A DNA stretch of 58,954 nucleotides from NCBI GenBank assembly GCA_001800245.1, contig MGVA01000016.1:1-58954 (forward strand). Direction: 5' to 3'. Origin of the DNA: Elusimicrobia bacterium RIFOXYA12_FULL_51_18 (lineage in GTDB: Bacteria; Elusimicrobiota; Elusimicrobia; Elusimicrobiales; UBA9959). Within the stretch, counting starts at the first letter, position 1, and each line of letters opens with the position of its first letter. Made by a program: the position numbers and the translations under genes. Of the stretch, positions 1 to 8,436 are shown in pieces. The notes beneath the pieces are model-generated. The model was not told the origin of the DNA and searched no databases. It saw only the letters and a list, made by a program, of their open reading frames with translations.

Positions 1-570
1 GTCGTTTCCGCCGCCGGAAAGGTACTGGCCGTAATCATAAGCCGGGATCCTTATGGAAAGATCCATTGCGGGACCGTTCAGGCAGGCCTTGAATTTCTCA
101 GTCTCCCAGGGCCGCATATCTTTCTGCCCGCGGAAAACCACCTGTGCACTGCGGCTGAAGTAGCCGACTTCGCGCTCATAGCAGCGCTCTTGCGTGGCGT
201 TAGGATTCTGCTGCGTGGGCGCCGGATAACGGTAGCATTCATCCACGTATTCGCGGCTGGTAAGCATCACCCGCCCGGATTCCATCTGGCTTCCGCGCGT
301 ATAGATATCCTGGCAATCCGAGGTGACACGATGATTCCTTATATAACTTCCACCATGGTGGTTACCGTGATTATACGAATTACCATATCCCGAATTATAG
401 AAAGGATCGCCATAATACACTCCACCGGAAAAGTCCTTGGAGGCGGCTTTCACATCGCCCGTGATCTTCTGGATATCCATCTTCTGATCAAAGTTGATAT
501 CCTCGGCCCAGCTGAGCGAGCCCAGACACAACGTAAACGCCGACATCAAAAATACGCTTTTTTTAGACAT
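1..570 (-). CDS. Secreted Cys-containing protein of unknown function (3' end cut by window edge)
   Basis: A reading frame runs from an ATG at 570 to the window edge without a stop (190 codons seen). A strong ribosome binding site (GGAGGG) lies just upstream. The first 22 residues form a signal peptide (basic MSKK, hydrophobic core, cleavage probably after SWA), so the product is exported. The mature part has a Gly/Tyr/His/Asn-rich low-complexity stretch (residues about 50-75) followed by a region with four spaced Cys (near 92, 122, 140 and 174) that could form disulphides. I do not recognise the family. The longest frame on the opposite strand of this stretch is a shadow. Confidence 0.75.
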   Translation of the reverse strand, partial: MSKKSVFLMSAFTLCLGSLSWAEDINFDQKMDIQKITGDVKAASKDFSGGVYYGDPFYNSGYGNSYNHGNHHGGSYIRNHRVTSDCQDIYTRGSQMESGRVMLTSREYVDECYRYPAPTQQNPNATQERCYEREVGYFSRSAQVVFRGQKDMRPWETEKFKACLNGPAMDLSIRIPAYDYGQYLSGGGND

Positions 571-725
571 ATACTCCCTCCTGACCTGATTCTATATTTA
601 CCACACCACTGCTTACACTACTTTAACTCAATTGCACCGCCATATCCAGGGCCGAAAGTCCCGTTAATACGAAGCCAAAGGACCTATGGATAAAATAGAA
701 CAAGAGATGAAGGCCGGGGGGGAAG

Positions 726-1697
726 CTATTGACCGGATATTACCTGCGGTTTACTTAAAGTCAGAGGGTGGCTGCAGTTGGAAAGACAGGGTTCCGGACA
801 CTTTAAATCGCATGGTTCGACATGTATAGTGACTTTGGAGCGGGAGAGCAGGCCTTCTATGTCCGCTATTATATAATCGGTAAGTAAATGTGCTTTTTCA
901 ACCGACATCTCGGCGTTAACCAGGATGTCGAATTCTATAAACTTCGTGGCCCCGGCCTTACGGGTGTGGAGATTTTTAAAACTTATGACTCCAGCCTGTT
1001 TTCTAATAAGATCCGCTATTCTGCGGTTATCGTCCGCCGGAAGGGATTCATCCAAGAGGTCGCCCAGGGACTGTATAGTGAGTTCATAAGCCGCCTTTAT
1101 GATCATCAGCGCCACAGTAATGGCGATAAGCGGATCTATCCAATGCACATGATGCCCAACCCACAAAAGTTCTATCAGCCATATCAACCCCAATCCCAGC
1201 ATAACGCCCATAGAAGTATAAACATCCGTACGCAAATGCCAGGCATCGGCTTTTATGGCTATGGAATCGGTTTCATTTCCCACCTTGAAGAGCATCTGGG
1301 AAACCGCCATATTCACAAAAGAGGACAGTCCCATAACCAGAATGCCCCAGCCGATAAGTTCTATGGGCTGGGGGCTGATGAGCTTTTTTACGGCCTCATA
1401 GATAATCCAGGCTGCCGCGAAAAAGATCAGTATGGCTTCCACGAAGCCTGAAATATTCTCAAATTTACCGTGGCCGTAATGATGGTCTTTGTCGGCCGGC
1501 TGGGCTGAAGACCGCACCGCAAAATAAGCGATGATCGCCGCCGCCAGATCTATACCGGAATGAATGGCCTCCGAGAGTACGGAAACAGAACCGATGACCA
1601 GGCCCACAATAAGCTTAAATACCACAAGGGCGCTGTTTGACGCCACTGACAGCTTCACCACATCGGTCTTCGCGGTATTAACGTCTTTTTTTTTCAT
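726..1697 (-). CDS. Cation diffusion facilitator (CDF) family metal efflux transporter
   Basis: Inner-membrane divalent metal/H+ antiporter of 323 residues, the usual CDF length. Six hydrophobic segments occupy about residues 15-210. The two metal-site HxxxD pairs are intact: H46/D50 in the second membrane segment and H154/D158 in the fifth. A His-rich DHHYGHGK stretch (residues 71-78) sits in the loop after segment 2. The soluble C-terminal domain (about 215-300) is the dimerising metal-sensing domain. It ends in an unusual Cys cluster (CDLKCPEPCLSNC) that could bind extra metal. Zn, Fe or Mn are all possible substrates. The next gene upstream on the same strand is a ferredoxin, separated by a hairpin. 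Confidence 0.9.
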   Translation of the reverse strand: MKKKDVNTAKTDVVKLSVASNSALVVFKLIVGLVIGSVSVLSEAIHSGIDLAAAIIAYFAVRSSAQPADKDHHYGHGKFENISGFVEAILIFFAAAWIIYEAVKKLISPQPIELIGWGILVMGLSSFVNMAVSQMLFKVGNETDSIAIKADAWHLRTDVYTSMGVMLGLGLIWLIELLWVGHHVHWIDPLIAITVALMIIKAAYELTIQSLGDLLDESLPADDNRRIADLIRKQAGVISFKNLHTRKAGATKFIEFDILVNAEMSVEKAHLLTDYIIADIEGLLSRSKVTIHVEPCDLKCPEPCLSNCSHPLTLSKPQVISGQ

Positions 1698-1724
1698 GCC
1701 TTTCCCGCCCCGCGGATGAAATTA

Positions 1725-1751
1725 GGGGCTGCTGAAAAAACCAGCAGCCCC
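1725..1751 (-). terminator. Perfect 10-bp hairpin between ferredoxin and CDF gene
   Basis: GGGGCTGCTG (1725-1734) pairs perfectly with CAGCAGCCCC (1742-1751) around a 7-nt loop. It lies directly downstream of the ferredoxin stop codon and 28 bases before the CDF start. Only a weak T-rich run follows on the minus strand, so it may be a leaky terminator or mRNA-stabilising hairpin. Confidence 0.55.
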
Positions 1752-1772
1752 ATAATTATATGGAAACCTATA

Positions 1773-1958
1773 TTATTCGCACTTTATGCAGGTAACCGGA
1801 CAGTTGGCGGCCGCGGACTTACAGGCCTCCTCTTTGCCGGCGGGCACGGGATCGGCGATGACAACGGCTTTCTCGCCTTTCATCTCGAACACCTCAGGGC
1901 AGTCGCTGGCGCACAGACCGCAGCTGATGCATGCGGCTTCATCCACAATAGCTTTCAT
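1773..1958 (-). CDS. Single-cluster [4Fe-4S] ferredoxin
   Basis: Soluble 61-residue electron carrier. Cys10, Cys13, Cys16 and Cys53 (CP) are spaced to bind one [4Fe-4S] cluster. Cys20, Cys46, Cys57 and Cys60 are extra; C20/C46 match the positions that form a disulphide or a lost second cluster in single-cluster ferredoxins of Thermotoga/Desulfovibrio type. A strong GGAGGTT ribosome binding site precedes the ATG. It is monocistronic, bounded by a hairpin. It is a plausible low-potential partner for anaerobic oxidoreductases elsewhere in the genome; no partner gene is adjacent. Confidence 0.93.
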   Translation of the reverse strand: MKAIVDEAACISCGLCASDCPEVFEMKGEKAVVIADPVPAGKEEACKSAAANCPVTCIKCE

Positions 1959-2101
1959 TTGAACCTCCGGATTTATTTAGCAGTTGCCGACCTTTCAATA
2001 TTCCTATGTACACACAGATTAAGGTACCGTTCACGCATACTAAACCCAATAGATTATACTTAAGTTTAAAACTTAATTGCGGATAAAATATCCGGCTGCC
2101 G

Positions 2102-3202
2102 CTACCCGTTTATCCGTTGAGTGGTCGCCTTATCAAAAACATGCATGTTTTCATAGTTGAAACAGACCGCGACCTTGCTGCCGGGACTCTGGTTGAAAAA
2201 CGCTTCCACCGTGGCCAGAACGCGGGTATCTCCGACCTTGATATAAAGGTTTTCCCTGTGGCCGAGCAGTTCGCTGACTTCCAGCATACCATCCAGCTTC
2301 TCGGAACATTTTTCGCGCGCGGCGCCGCCCACAAGAACGTCGTCCGGACGCACTCCGACCACCACTTCCCGGCCGTCATGCTCCGCCGTTTTGGACAACA
2401 GGAAAGAGGGGATATAAAGGGATATGTCATCGTTCTTTAAATACAGTTTATCGCCTTCGACCTTAAGCTTGCCGCGAATAAAATTCATCGTGGGACTGCC
2501 TATAAAACCGGCTACAAAAAGATTTACCGGTTTACGATAGACTTCTATGGGAGTACCCACCTGCTGGATAATACCATGGTTCATGACCATGATCCGGCCG
2601 GCCAGGGTCATAGCCTCCACCTGATCGTGAGTGACATAAATGATGGTGGCGTTAAGGCGCTGATAAAGTTTGGCGATTTCCACGCGCATTTCTTCGCGCA
2701 GTTTCGCGTCAAGATTCGAAAGCGGCTCATCGAAAAGGAAAACTTTGGGCTTGCGCACTATAGCGCGGCCTATGGCCACGCGCTGGCGCTGGCCGCCGGA
2801 AAGCTGTTTGGGCATCCTTTTCAGCAGTGTGGTCAGCTGAAGGATATTGGCGGCCTCGGTAACCCGTTCTTTTATCTCGGCCTTCGGGGCTTTGCGCAGG
2901 CGCAGAGCGAAACTCATGTTCTCTTCCACGGTCATGTGGGGGTAAAGGGCGTAATCCTGGAAGACCATGGCTATCTGTCGCTTGCTAGGGTGCATATTAT
3001 TGACCAGCACATTATCTATATGGATCTCGCCGTCGGTTATTTCTTCAAGGCCGGCCAGCATCCTCAGAAGCGTGGTTTTACCGCAGCCGGAAGGACCGAC
3101 TATGACCACGAATTCATGGTCGCGTATTTCCGCGTCCACCCCGTTCAGGATCAGGTTCTCGTTGAATTTTTTGGTTACTTTGGAAAACTTTACGTCAGCC
3201 AT
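2102..3202 (-). CDS. Sugar ABC transporter ATP-binding protein (MalK/UgpC/MsmK type)
   Basis: Cytoplasmic ATPase of a CUT1-type carbohydrate importer, 366 residues. Walker [10 protein letters not shown] is at 36-44, followed by signature [15 protein letters not shown], Walker [13 protein letters not shown] and the switch His in [10 protein letters not shown]-terminal TOBE/MalK regulatory domain fills residues about 235-366. The start at 3202 is chosen because AAGGAG sits 7 nt upstream; a longer frame with an ATG at 3226 would place that site inside the gene. It is the last gene of a minus-strand transport operon, 76 nt after the MalG-like permease. MalK-type ATPases often serve several importers. 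Confidence 0.93.
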   Translation of the reverse strand: MADVKFSKVTKKFNENLILNGVDAEIRDHEFVVIVGPSGCGKTTLLRMLAGLEEITDGEIHIDNVLVNNMHPSKRQIAMVFQDYALYPHMTVEENMSFALRLRKAPKAEIKERVTEAANILQLTTLLKRMPKQLSGGQRQRVAIGRAIVRKPKVFLFDEPLSNLDAKLREEMRVEIAKLYQRLNATIIYVTHDQVEAMTLAGRIMVMNHGIIQQVGTPIEVYRKPVNLFVAGFIGSPTMNFIRGKLKVEGDKLYLKNDDISLYIPSFLLSKTAEHDGREVVVGVRPDDVLVGGAAREKCSEKLDGMLEVSELLGHRENLYIKVGDTRVLATVEAFFNQSPGSKVAVCFNYENMHVFDKATTQRING

Positions 3203-3278
3203 ATCGGACTCCTTTTCAAAAACCATTCAGGCGGCGGGTATCAGGCGCGGATGTAATTTTTTCACATCTGCCGCCGGC

Positions 3279-4133
3279 TCATCCCTTCACGCTGCCGAGC
3301 GTAAGACCCGAGATCAGCCACTTTGAGGAATACAAAAAAACGGCCAGTACCGGTATAGTTACAAGCATAGAACCGGCAGCGAACATACCCCATTGCGTAA
3401 TATATTGGCCCTGCAGTTCAAAAAGCCCCAGGGTCCAGGTATACTGTTTGGAACTGAACAACACGACTCTAGCCACCAGATATTCGTTCCAGGCGGTGGT
3501 GAAATTAAAGAGAAAGGCGATACTTAGCGCCGGAGTGGAAAGCGGCAGGATAACTCGGTAGAAAGCGCCAAGCTGGCTGGTCCCATCCACAAGCGCCGCC
3601 TCCTCAAGCGAACGGGGGATGGTGTCGTAATATCCCTTAAGTATCCAGATACTGAACGGAAGCGAGGACACGGAATAGGCGATGATTATTCCGAGATAGG
3701 TATTCATCAGGCCAAGCTTCATGATCATCAGGAAAAGCGGCAGGATAAGCATACCGGCGGGGATCATCTGCGTAGAGAGCAGGAGTATCAGGCCGCCCTT
3801 TTTGCCGCCGAATTTGAAACGGGAAAAAGCGTAAGCCGCGGTTGAGGCCAGACTGACCCCGATGAAAGAAGTGGTTACCGTGATAAGCAACGAATTCCAG
3901 AGCCAGCGCAGAAACAGAGTTTCTTTGAGCAGCCGGACGTAGGCGGCAAAATCAGCCCCTTTCGGCAGGAGCGCGAGATCTGTGGAGAATAGTTTATCTC
4001 CGGGGCGTATGGAAACCGACAGGATACGCAGGAGTGGATAAACACAGATCACCACAAAGGAGATAATAGCGGCGTGAATGAGCAGATACTTCAGGAATTT
4101 CTTTCTTCGATACGCCGCCGCTTCTTTGTTCAT
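3279..4133 (-). CDS. Sugar ABC transporter permease (MalG type)
   Basis: Inner-membrane permease of 284 residues with six predicted membrane segments. The cytoplasmic EAA loop reads EEAALVDGTSQLGAFYRVILP, with the conserved G, which docks on the ATPase. The length and the position after a MalF-like gene (3-nt gap) fit the second permease of a CUT1 importer (MalG, LacG, UgpE). The substrate cannot be told from sequence. Confidence 0.92.
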   Translation of the reverse strand: MNKEAAAYRRKKFLKYLLIHAAIISFVVICVYPLLRILSVSIRPGDKLFSTDLALLPKGADFAAYVRLLKETLFLRWLWNSLLITVTTSFIGVSLASTAAYAFSRFKFGGKKGGLILLLSTQMIPAGMLILPLFLMIMKLGLMNTYLGIIIAYSVSSLPFSIWILKGYYDTIPRSLEEAALVDGTSQLGAFYRVILPLSTPALSIAFLFNFTTAWNEYLVARVVLFSSKQYTWTLGLFELQGQYITQWGMFAAGSMLVTIPVLAVFLYSSKWLISGLTLGSVKG

Positions 4134-4136
4134 AAA

Positions 4137-5327
4137 TTAGCGCTCTTCCTTCGCCGCGTCAAAAGACTTAAGGTAGAAAACTGAAACAAAAAACAGAATA
4201 GCGAAGATGACTATGGCAAAAGCCGCGGAATAACTGTAGCGGTTATAGGTGAACGCCGCCTTGTACAGCGCCGAAACCAGGATATCCGCGCGTTCCGTGC
4301 CGCCTGACTGGCCGGTGACCAGATAGATCACGTTAATATTATTAAAAGTCCAGACCGTGCCCAACGTGACAGCCGGCATCATCACCGGACGGATGAGCGG
4401 GATGGTGATAAAGCGAAGCTTCTGTAAATAAGAAGCCCCATCGATGTCGGCGGCGTCATAGTATGAACTGGAGATGGATTGCAATCCACCGAGAATTACC
4501 ACCATCATGAACGGGATACCAAGCCAGATATTGATCAGCGTGCAGGTAGTAAGCGGATAGTTGCTAAGCCACTGAACGGGGCCCAAGCCTAAACCAGCCA
4601 GAAACGGATAAGCGGCCGCGAGCTTACCCAGCATTATATTAATAAAGCCGTATTGGGCATGAAATTCACCGCGCATCGCCAGGACCGCCACTACCTGCGG
4701 CATAGCCCAGGGGATAACCAGCAGGGTGCGGTAAAAACCTTTAAACCGGATGTGATTATTAAGCAGCAGGGCCAGCGTGAAACCACCCGCCACATGAAAA
4801 AACACATTTATGAAAGTCCACCATAGCGTACGTCCCAGAAGCGCCCAGAAAGTGACTTCAGAAAGCGGAGAGGTGGTAAAAACATCGATATACTGCCGGA
4901 GGCCCACAAAAGGCAGATAGCCGGTGTTTTTCCACTGCATTATAGTCGTCAGTTTTAAATCGCTGAATGAAAGGTAAACTTCAAAAACAAAAGGATAGAC
5001 CAGCAAAAGCGCCAAGCCGATAAAAGCGGGCGCCAGCAGCAGGTATGCCAGTTTACTACGGCCTTTGACGATATGCCGGAAAAACGGCGCGATCAGGCCT
5101 TCCGAACCCAGGAGCCACAGAAAAATCCTGACAGGTTCCGTAACCAGACCCATGGCGAAACACCCTGCCGCGCCGGCCAGCGGGAAACCCAGAAGCGCTG
5201 CGGGGAAGAACCAGCGCCGGTCATAAAATTGGAAATGGTAATAGAAATACCCCTCTATGAGCGCGATACCCGCGATCACAATAAATACGAACCATAGGAC
5301 CTCATATACGGAGTATAGAATTTCCAT
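4137..5327 (-). CDS. Sugar ABC transporter permease (MalF type) with extra N-terminal membrane segments
   Basis: Inner-membrane permease, 396 residues, about 90 longer than a typical 290-310-residue CUT1 MalF-like permease. The core (from about residue 90) has the six-segment fold and an EAA loop (AADIDGASYLQKLRFITIPL). The N-terminal extension holds two or three further hydrophobic segments (about residues 8-30, 40-60 and 65-75) before the basic KGRSKLAYLLLAP junction. This recalls E. coli MalF, which also has extra N-terminal segments, though the sequence is not MalF-like there. No strong ribosome binding site is visible at the ATG. Confidence 0.9.
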   Translation of the reverse strand: MEILYSVYEVLWFVFIVIAGIALIEGYFYYHFQFYDRRWFFPAALLGFPLAGAAGCFAMGLVTEPVRIFLWLLGSEGLIAPFFRHIVKGRSKLAYLLLAPAFIGLALLLVYPFVFEVYLSFSDLKLTTIMQWKNTGYLPFVGLRQYIDVFTTSPLSEVTFWALLGRTLWWTFINVFFHVAGGFTLALLLNNHIRFKGFYRTLLVIPWAMPQVVAVLAMRGEFHAQYGFINIMLGKLAAAYPFLAGLGLGPVQWLSNYPLTTCTLINIWLGIPFMMVVILGGLQSISSSYYDAADIDGASYLQKLRFITIPLIRPVMMPAVTLGTVWTFNNINVIYLVTGQSGGTERADILVSALYKAAFTYNRYSYSAAFAIVIFAILFFVSVFYLKSFDAAKEER

Positions 5328-5415
5328 AAGTATTCCGGAACTTACAGGACAAAACGCAAAGTGTCGAATCGTTTACCGCGTGATCCGGATAAGGGATCGC
5401 GCGTTTCAGCATCGG

Positions 5416-5440
5416 CCGGGAATTTTATAAAAAATTCCGG
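5416..5440 (-). promoter_or_regulatory. Hairpin between binding-protein gene and permease genes
   Basis: CCGGGAATTTT and AAAATTCCGG form a stem with a 4-nt loop and one bulged G, starting right after the binding-protein stop codon. Hairpins here in sugar-importer operons (for example malE-malF) protect the upstream mRNA and keep the binding protein more abundant than the permeases. That role is inferred. Confidence 0.45.
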
Positions 5441-5442
5441 GG

Positions 5443-6678
5443 TTACCGGTTCATCTCCGAAATTTTCAGGTCCGCATTTTGCTGCATCTTGCGGGTCGCA
5501 TCTTCGACACTGAGCTTCCTGCTGGTGGCAAGTCCCAGATAATTCCTGGCCGAATCCCAGATGGCGCGCATCTCCGTGGCCATGGACATCGGCCGCCCTT
5601 TTGAGATCTGGTCCATGGACACCCGTGAGACCTCGGTGCCGGTGATCTCAGGCGCCTTTGAAGCCTCCGCGAGGGCGGGCAGGCGCTGCAATTCCTTGAA
5701 CTGCCTTATCTGATTATCGCTGGTTGTGTAGAAATCCATCAGCCGTTTGATCATCTCAAGCTTTTCAGGCTTCACTCCGGAGCTGACCATAAAGTACTTG
5801 CCGCTGACCATGGGCGCGGGCCATAGCCCCGTTTGGGAAAGCTTCGGGATAAGCGCCAGGCCGAAATCTCTTTTAAAATGCTGCTGGTAACCGGAAATGG
5901 ACCAATCGCCGTTTATTATGAAAGCGGTCTTGCCTTCTTTGAAAAGAGAGTCCATGCAGTTGTAATCGCATTCCGGCGGAGCGTATTTTTTATTAAATTT
6001 CAGGTCCAGATAAAAATTGATGGCGGAACGCATGGCGGGCGTATCCAGGGTCGGCGTTTTATTGTCTATGGGCCAGCCGCCGAACGCCGCCAGCCAGGGC
6101 ATAAGCCAGAAAGGCTCTCCCATGTCGAAAGCCATACAGAAATCCAATTTATAGGCTTTGGCCTCATTAGCGCAGAATTTGAACAGCTCATCGGTATTTT
6201 TAGGCGCGGTCTTCACGTACTTTTTGTTGAAGAACATCATCAGGTGATTGCCGTTAGATACGGGCACGCCCCAGATGTGGCCGTCCAGAGTGATAGCCTG
6301 CAACACGGCTTTATTATACTTGGAAGCGTCGATCAAGCCATCCACCGGGCGGATAAAACCGGAAACCGCGAAAAGACCGGCGGTATCGGAGGGGCACATG
6401 ATCAGGTCCGGCGCCACACCGGCAAGCGAAGCCGCCTGGAACTGCTGACGCAGGTCTTCGGTCTGGTAATGGGTCCGTATTATGCGGATATCTTTACTTT
6501 CAGGGAGCCTTTTAAAAGCCGAGAAAACGGAATCTATATAAGGCGCGACTTGCGCGTCTTCCTGTTCCCACACTATGATAGTGGAAGCATCAAGAGGGGA
6601 CTTCGGCCTGGAGCAGGAGGTAAGAAACAGCAACGCCGGAAACAAGCCGAGTGCCGCGCCCTTAATTAAGTTTTTCAA
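5443..6678 (-). CDS. Extracellular sugar-binding lipoprotein (family 1 solute-binding protein)
   Basis: Substrate-binding component of the ABC importer encoded just downstream. I place the start at TTG 6678 because GGGG lies 6 nt upstream and the product then begins MKNLIKG with a compact lipoprotein signal ending at Cys22 (LTSC lipobox). A TTG at 6690 would add four residues. The mature protein has the family-1 layout, with an early TIIVWEQED strand, the Asp/Gly-rich hinge and an INGDWSISGY segment typical of sugar binders (MalE/UgpB relatives). Total 411 residues. The non-ATG start may limit expression. Confidence 0.88.
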   Translation of the reverse strand: MKNLIKGAALGLFPALLFLTSCSRPKSPLDASTIIVWEQEDAQVAPYIDSVFSAFKRLPESKDIRIIRTHYQTEDLRQQFQAASLAGVAPDLIMCPSDTAGLFAVSGFIRPVDGLIDASKYNKAVLQAITLDGHIWGVPVSNGNHLMMFFNKKYVKTAPKNTDELFKFCANEAKAYKLDFCMAFDMGEPFWLMPWLAAFGGWPIDNKTPTLDTPAMRSAINFYLDLKFNKKYAPPECDYNCMDSLFKEGKTAFIINGDWSISGYQQHFKRDFGLALIPKLSQTGLWPAPMVSGKYFMVSSGVKPEKLEMIKRLMDFYTTSDNQIRQFKELQRLPALAEASKAPEITGTEVSRVSMDQISKGRPMSMATEMRAIWDSARNYLGLATSRKLSVEDATRKMQQNADLKISEMNR

Positions 6679-6739
6679 GTTAAGCCCCAAACCCCAGGCC
6701 TGTCCAGAGCCATAAACCCGATACGGCCCCGATCGCAGG

Positions 6740-6976
6740 TCAATCTTTGGAAATGTTGGTTATCGCCGCCAGCAACGCCACCAGTCCGGCAAGTTTAAGC
6801 GCCGTCCACCAGGAGATCTTCGCGGCCACATAGCCGGCTGCCACGGCGCCGGGGCATAGCTCCGGAATGGTCCACATCCAGAACCATTTTATAAGAAAAA
6901 TACCCAGCACGAATATAGCTATAACCCAAAACACAATTGCGGGAATGCCGAGTAAAAGCATATTTCGAAGCTTCAT
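6740..6976 (-). CDS. Small membrane protein of unknown function
   Basis: A 78-residue protein with two hydrophobic segments (about 6-31 and 52-72) joined by a Trp/Pro-rich loop (KWFWMWTIPELCPG). No family is recognised. It lies directly upstream of the sugar-binding lipoprotein gene on the same strand and may be the first gene of the transporter operon. An extended -10-like element ends only 6 nt before the ATG, so the mRNA may be leaderless; no ribosome binding site is seen. Confidence 0.6.
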   Translation of the reverse strand: MKLRNMLLLGIPAIVFWVIAIFVLGIFLIKWFWMWTIPELCPGAVAAGYVAAKISWWTALKLAGLVALLAAITNISKD

Positions 6977-6982
6977 AAAAAA

Positions 6983-7012
6983 ATTCTAACAAATAAACTC
7001 CGCCGAAATAAA
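6983..7012 (-). promoter_or_regulatory. Possible extended -10 promoter for the transporter operon
   Basis: On the minus strand, TG-T-TAGAAT (TAGAAT at 6988-6983) follows a poor -35 (TTTATT, 7012-7007) by 18 nt. The predicted transcript start falls on or next to the ATG at 6976. Confidence 0.35.
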
Positions 7013-7051
7013 GCATTCTTTTTCAAACAGGCCGGGGAGCGGTTTTTTAGG

Positions 7052-7057
7052 TATAAT
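7052..7057 (+). promoter_or_regulatory. Consensus -10 box upstream of the DUF2914 gene
   Basis: A perfect TATAAT lies 40 nt before the ATG at 7098, with no recognisable -35 at 16-18 nt. It would give a leader of about 35 nt carrying the AAGGAGGGG ribosome binding site. Confidence 0.4.
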
Positions 7058-7097
7058 AATACTCATTAAGAGATTAAAAAGGAGGGGAAAATATCAC

Positions 7098-7538
7098 ATG
7101 AAAAAAGCACTGTTCGCGATAATGCTGGCGGCGGTCTCCGGCTACGTTTACGCCCAGACCCCCGCCCAGGAGCCAGCGCCGGCGGAAATTAAGGTGGACA
7201 AAGTATGCACAGCCGCCTCCGTTGAGAACAGAGAGCCGGTCAATGAAACTTCAGCCTTTGACAAGACCATAGGCAGGATCTATACCTGGACCAAAATCAC
7301 CTCAACCGACGCGCCCGTCAAGATCAAACATATCTACTATGCCGATGACAAAAAAGTGGCGGAAATCGAGTTGAACGTCAAAGCCAAAACCTACCGCGTA
7401 TGGAGCAATAAAGCGGTATGGCCAGGAAACTGGAAGGTGGAAGTAACGACCGAAGACGGCAAGATGCTTTCCGCCGTCACATTCACCGTCTCCGGGACAG
7501 CCGCGCCTAAAACAGAACCCGACACCCAGGGCAAATAA
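7098..7538 (+). CDS. Secreted DUF2914 protein
   Basis: A 146-residue exported protein. Residues 1-19 form a signal peptide (cleavage after VYAQ or just before) followed by an Ala/Pro-rich linker. From about residue 35 it matches the DUF2914 pattern I recall: a Cys, GRIYTWTKI, then IKHIYYADDKKVAEIELNV, YRVWSNKAV and GNWKVEVTTEDGKML, a small beta-sandwich. The function of the family is unknown; it is often found C-terminally in periplasmic proteins. A strong AAGGAGGGG site precedes the ATG, and the gene is monocistronic with its own terminator. Confidence 0.82.
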   Translation: MKKALFAIMLAAVSGYVYAQTPAQEPAPAEIKVDKVCTAASVENREPVNETSAFDKTIGRIYTWTKITSTDAPVKIKHIYYADDKKVAEIELNVKAKTYRVWSNKAVWPGNWKVEVTTEDGKMLSAVTFTVSGTAAPKTEPDTQGK

Positions 7539-7545
7539 CCGCATA

Positions 7546-7576
7546 AAACCCCGCCGAACAGTTCCCGGCGGGGTTT
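7546..7576 (+). terminator. Rho-independent terminator of the DUF2914 gene
   Basis: An 11-bp perfect stem, AAACCCCGCCG (7546-7556) with CGGCGGGGTTT (7566-7576), has a 9-nt loop and begins 8 bases after the stop. The next gene starts only 9 bases downstream, so that gene needs read-through or a start inside the hairpin. Confidence 0.85.
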
Positions 7577-7584
7577 ATAATTCC

Positions 7585-8373
7585 ATGCTGACCACCCGAA
7601 AAAACGAAAAACTTTTCTGGCGCCATAAAGCCGGGCTGTATCCCCTGCCATTCGACCCGGCCACGTTCAAAAAAACCTCGCGCATTATCGCTTCGGCGGA
7701 AGCTCTCGGCGCGGACTTTCGCGGGCGGGACCTATTGGATATCGGCTGCGGCACAGGCATTTACGCTTTGGTGCTGGCAAAAAAGGCCCGGCGCGCGCTG
7801 TGCCTGGATTCTTCCGGAAGAATGTTACGGCGTTTACGGGCTGAGGCTAAAAAGCGCGGCATAAAGAACGTCCGGACGCTCAAAAACATATGGGGGGACG
7901 TGGAGACCGGCAGCGTGGCCAAAGAATTCGACATCGCTTTGGCTTCGATGACTCACGCCGTAATAAATTTAAACGACCTGAAAAAAATGGAAGCGTCCGC
8001 CCGCGAGCTATGCGTCTATATCGGCTGGGCCGGAGTAAGAAAGAATCCGTTTTGGGAAATAGTTTACGCCCATCACGGGGCCGAGTACACAGCTCCGGAA
8101 GGCGCGGAGAGAATAGTTCCGCTGCTCAAAAAACTGGGCAGAAAATTCAAGCTCTTATATTTCAAGGATTCCTGGCAATGGAACGGGAAACCGGAAGAAG
8201 TGCTAAAAGACATAGCGGTCAACCTAAAGGTTAATAATGCTAAGCCCGACAATCCCTGGCTGAATAAATTTATCAACAGTAAAATAAGGAACGGGGTATT
8301 AACATACACCACAACCGCCCGCAAAGCCTTGATAGTCTGGAAACCTGGAACTGACGCTAAACCGGCTTTGTAA
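7585..8373 (+). CDS. Class I SAM-dependent methyltransferase
   Basis: A cytoplasmic protein of 262 residues. Motif I LLDIGCGTGIYAL (about residues 50-62) binds S-adenosylmethionine. The acidic end of strand 2 (CLDSSGRML) and the post-motif segment (FDIALASMTHAV) follow in order. The second half carries no recognisable substrate domain. The ATG lies 9 bases after a terminator hairpin, with no room for a separate ribosome binding site. It converges with the K+ channel gene 63 nt downstream. Confidence 0.85.
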   Translation: MLTTRKNEKLFWRHKAGLYPLPFDPATFKKTSRIIASAEALGADFRGRDLLDIGCGTGIYALVLAKKARRALCLDSSGRMLRRLRAEAKKRGIKNVRTLKNIWGDVETGSVAKEFDIALASMTHAVINLNDLKKMEASARELCVYIGWAGVRKNPFWEIVYAHHGAEYTAPEGAERIVPLLKKLGRKFKLLYFKDSWQWNGKPEEVLKDIAVNLKVNNAKPDNPWLNKFINSKIRNGVLTYTTTARKALIVWKPGTDAKPAL

Positions 8374-8436
8374 TCCTGCGACGTAAGACTTGAAGCATAC
8401 CAGCCGACTTGCACGCTGCGTATAAACCCGGGAATA

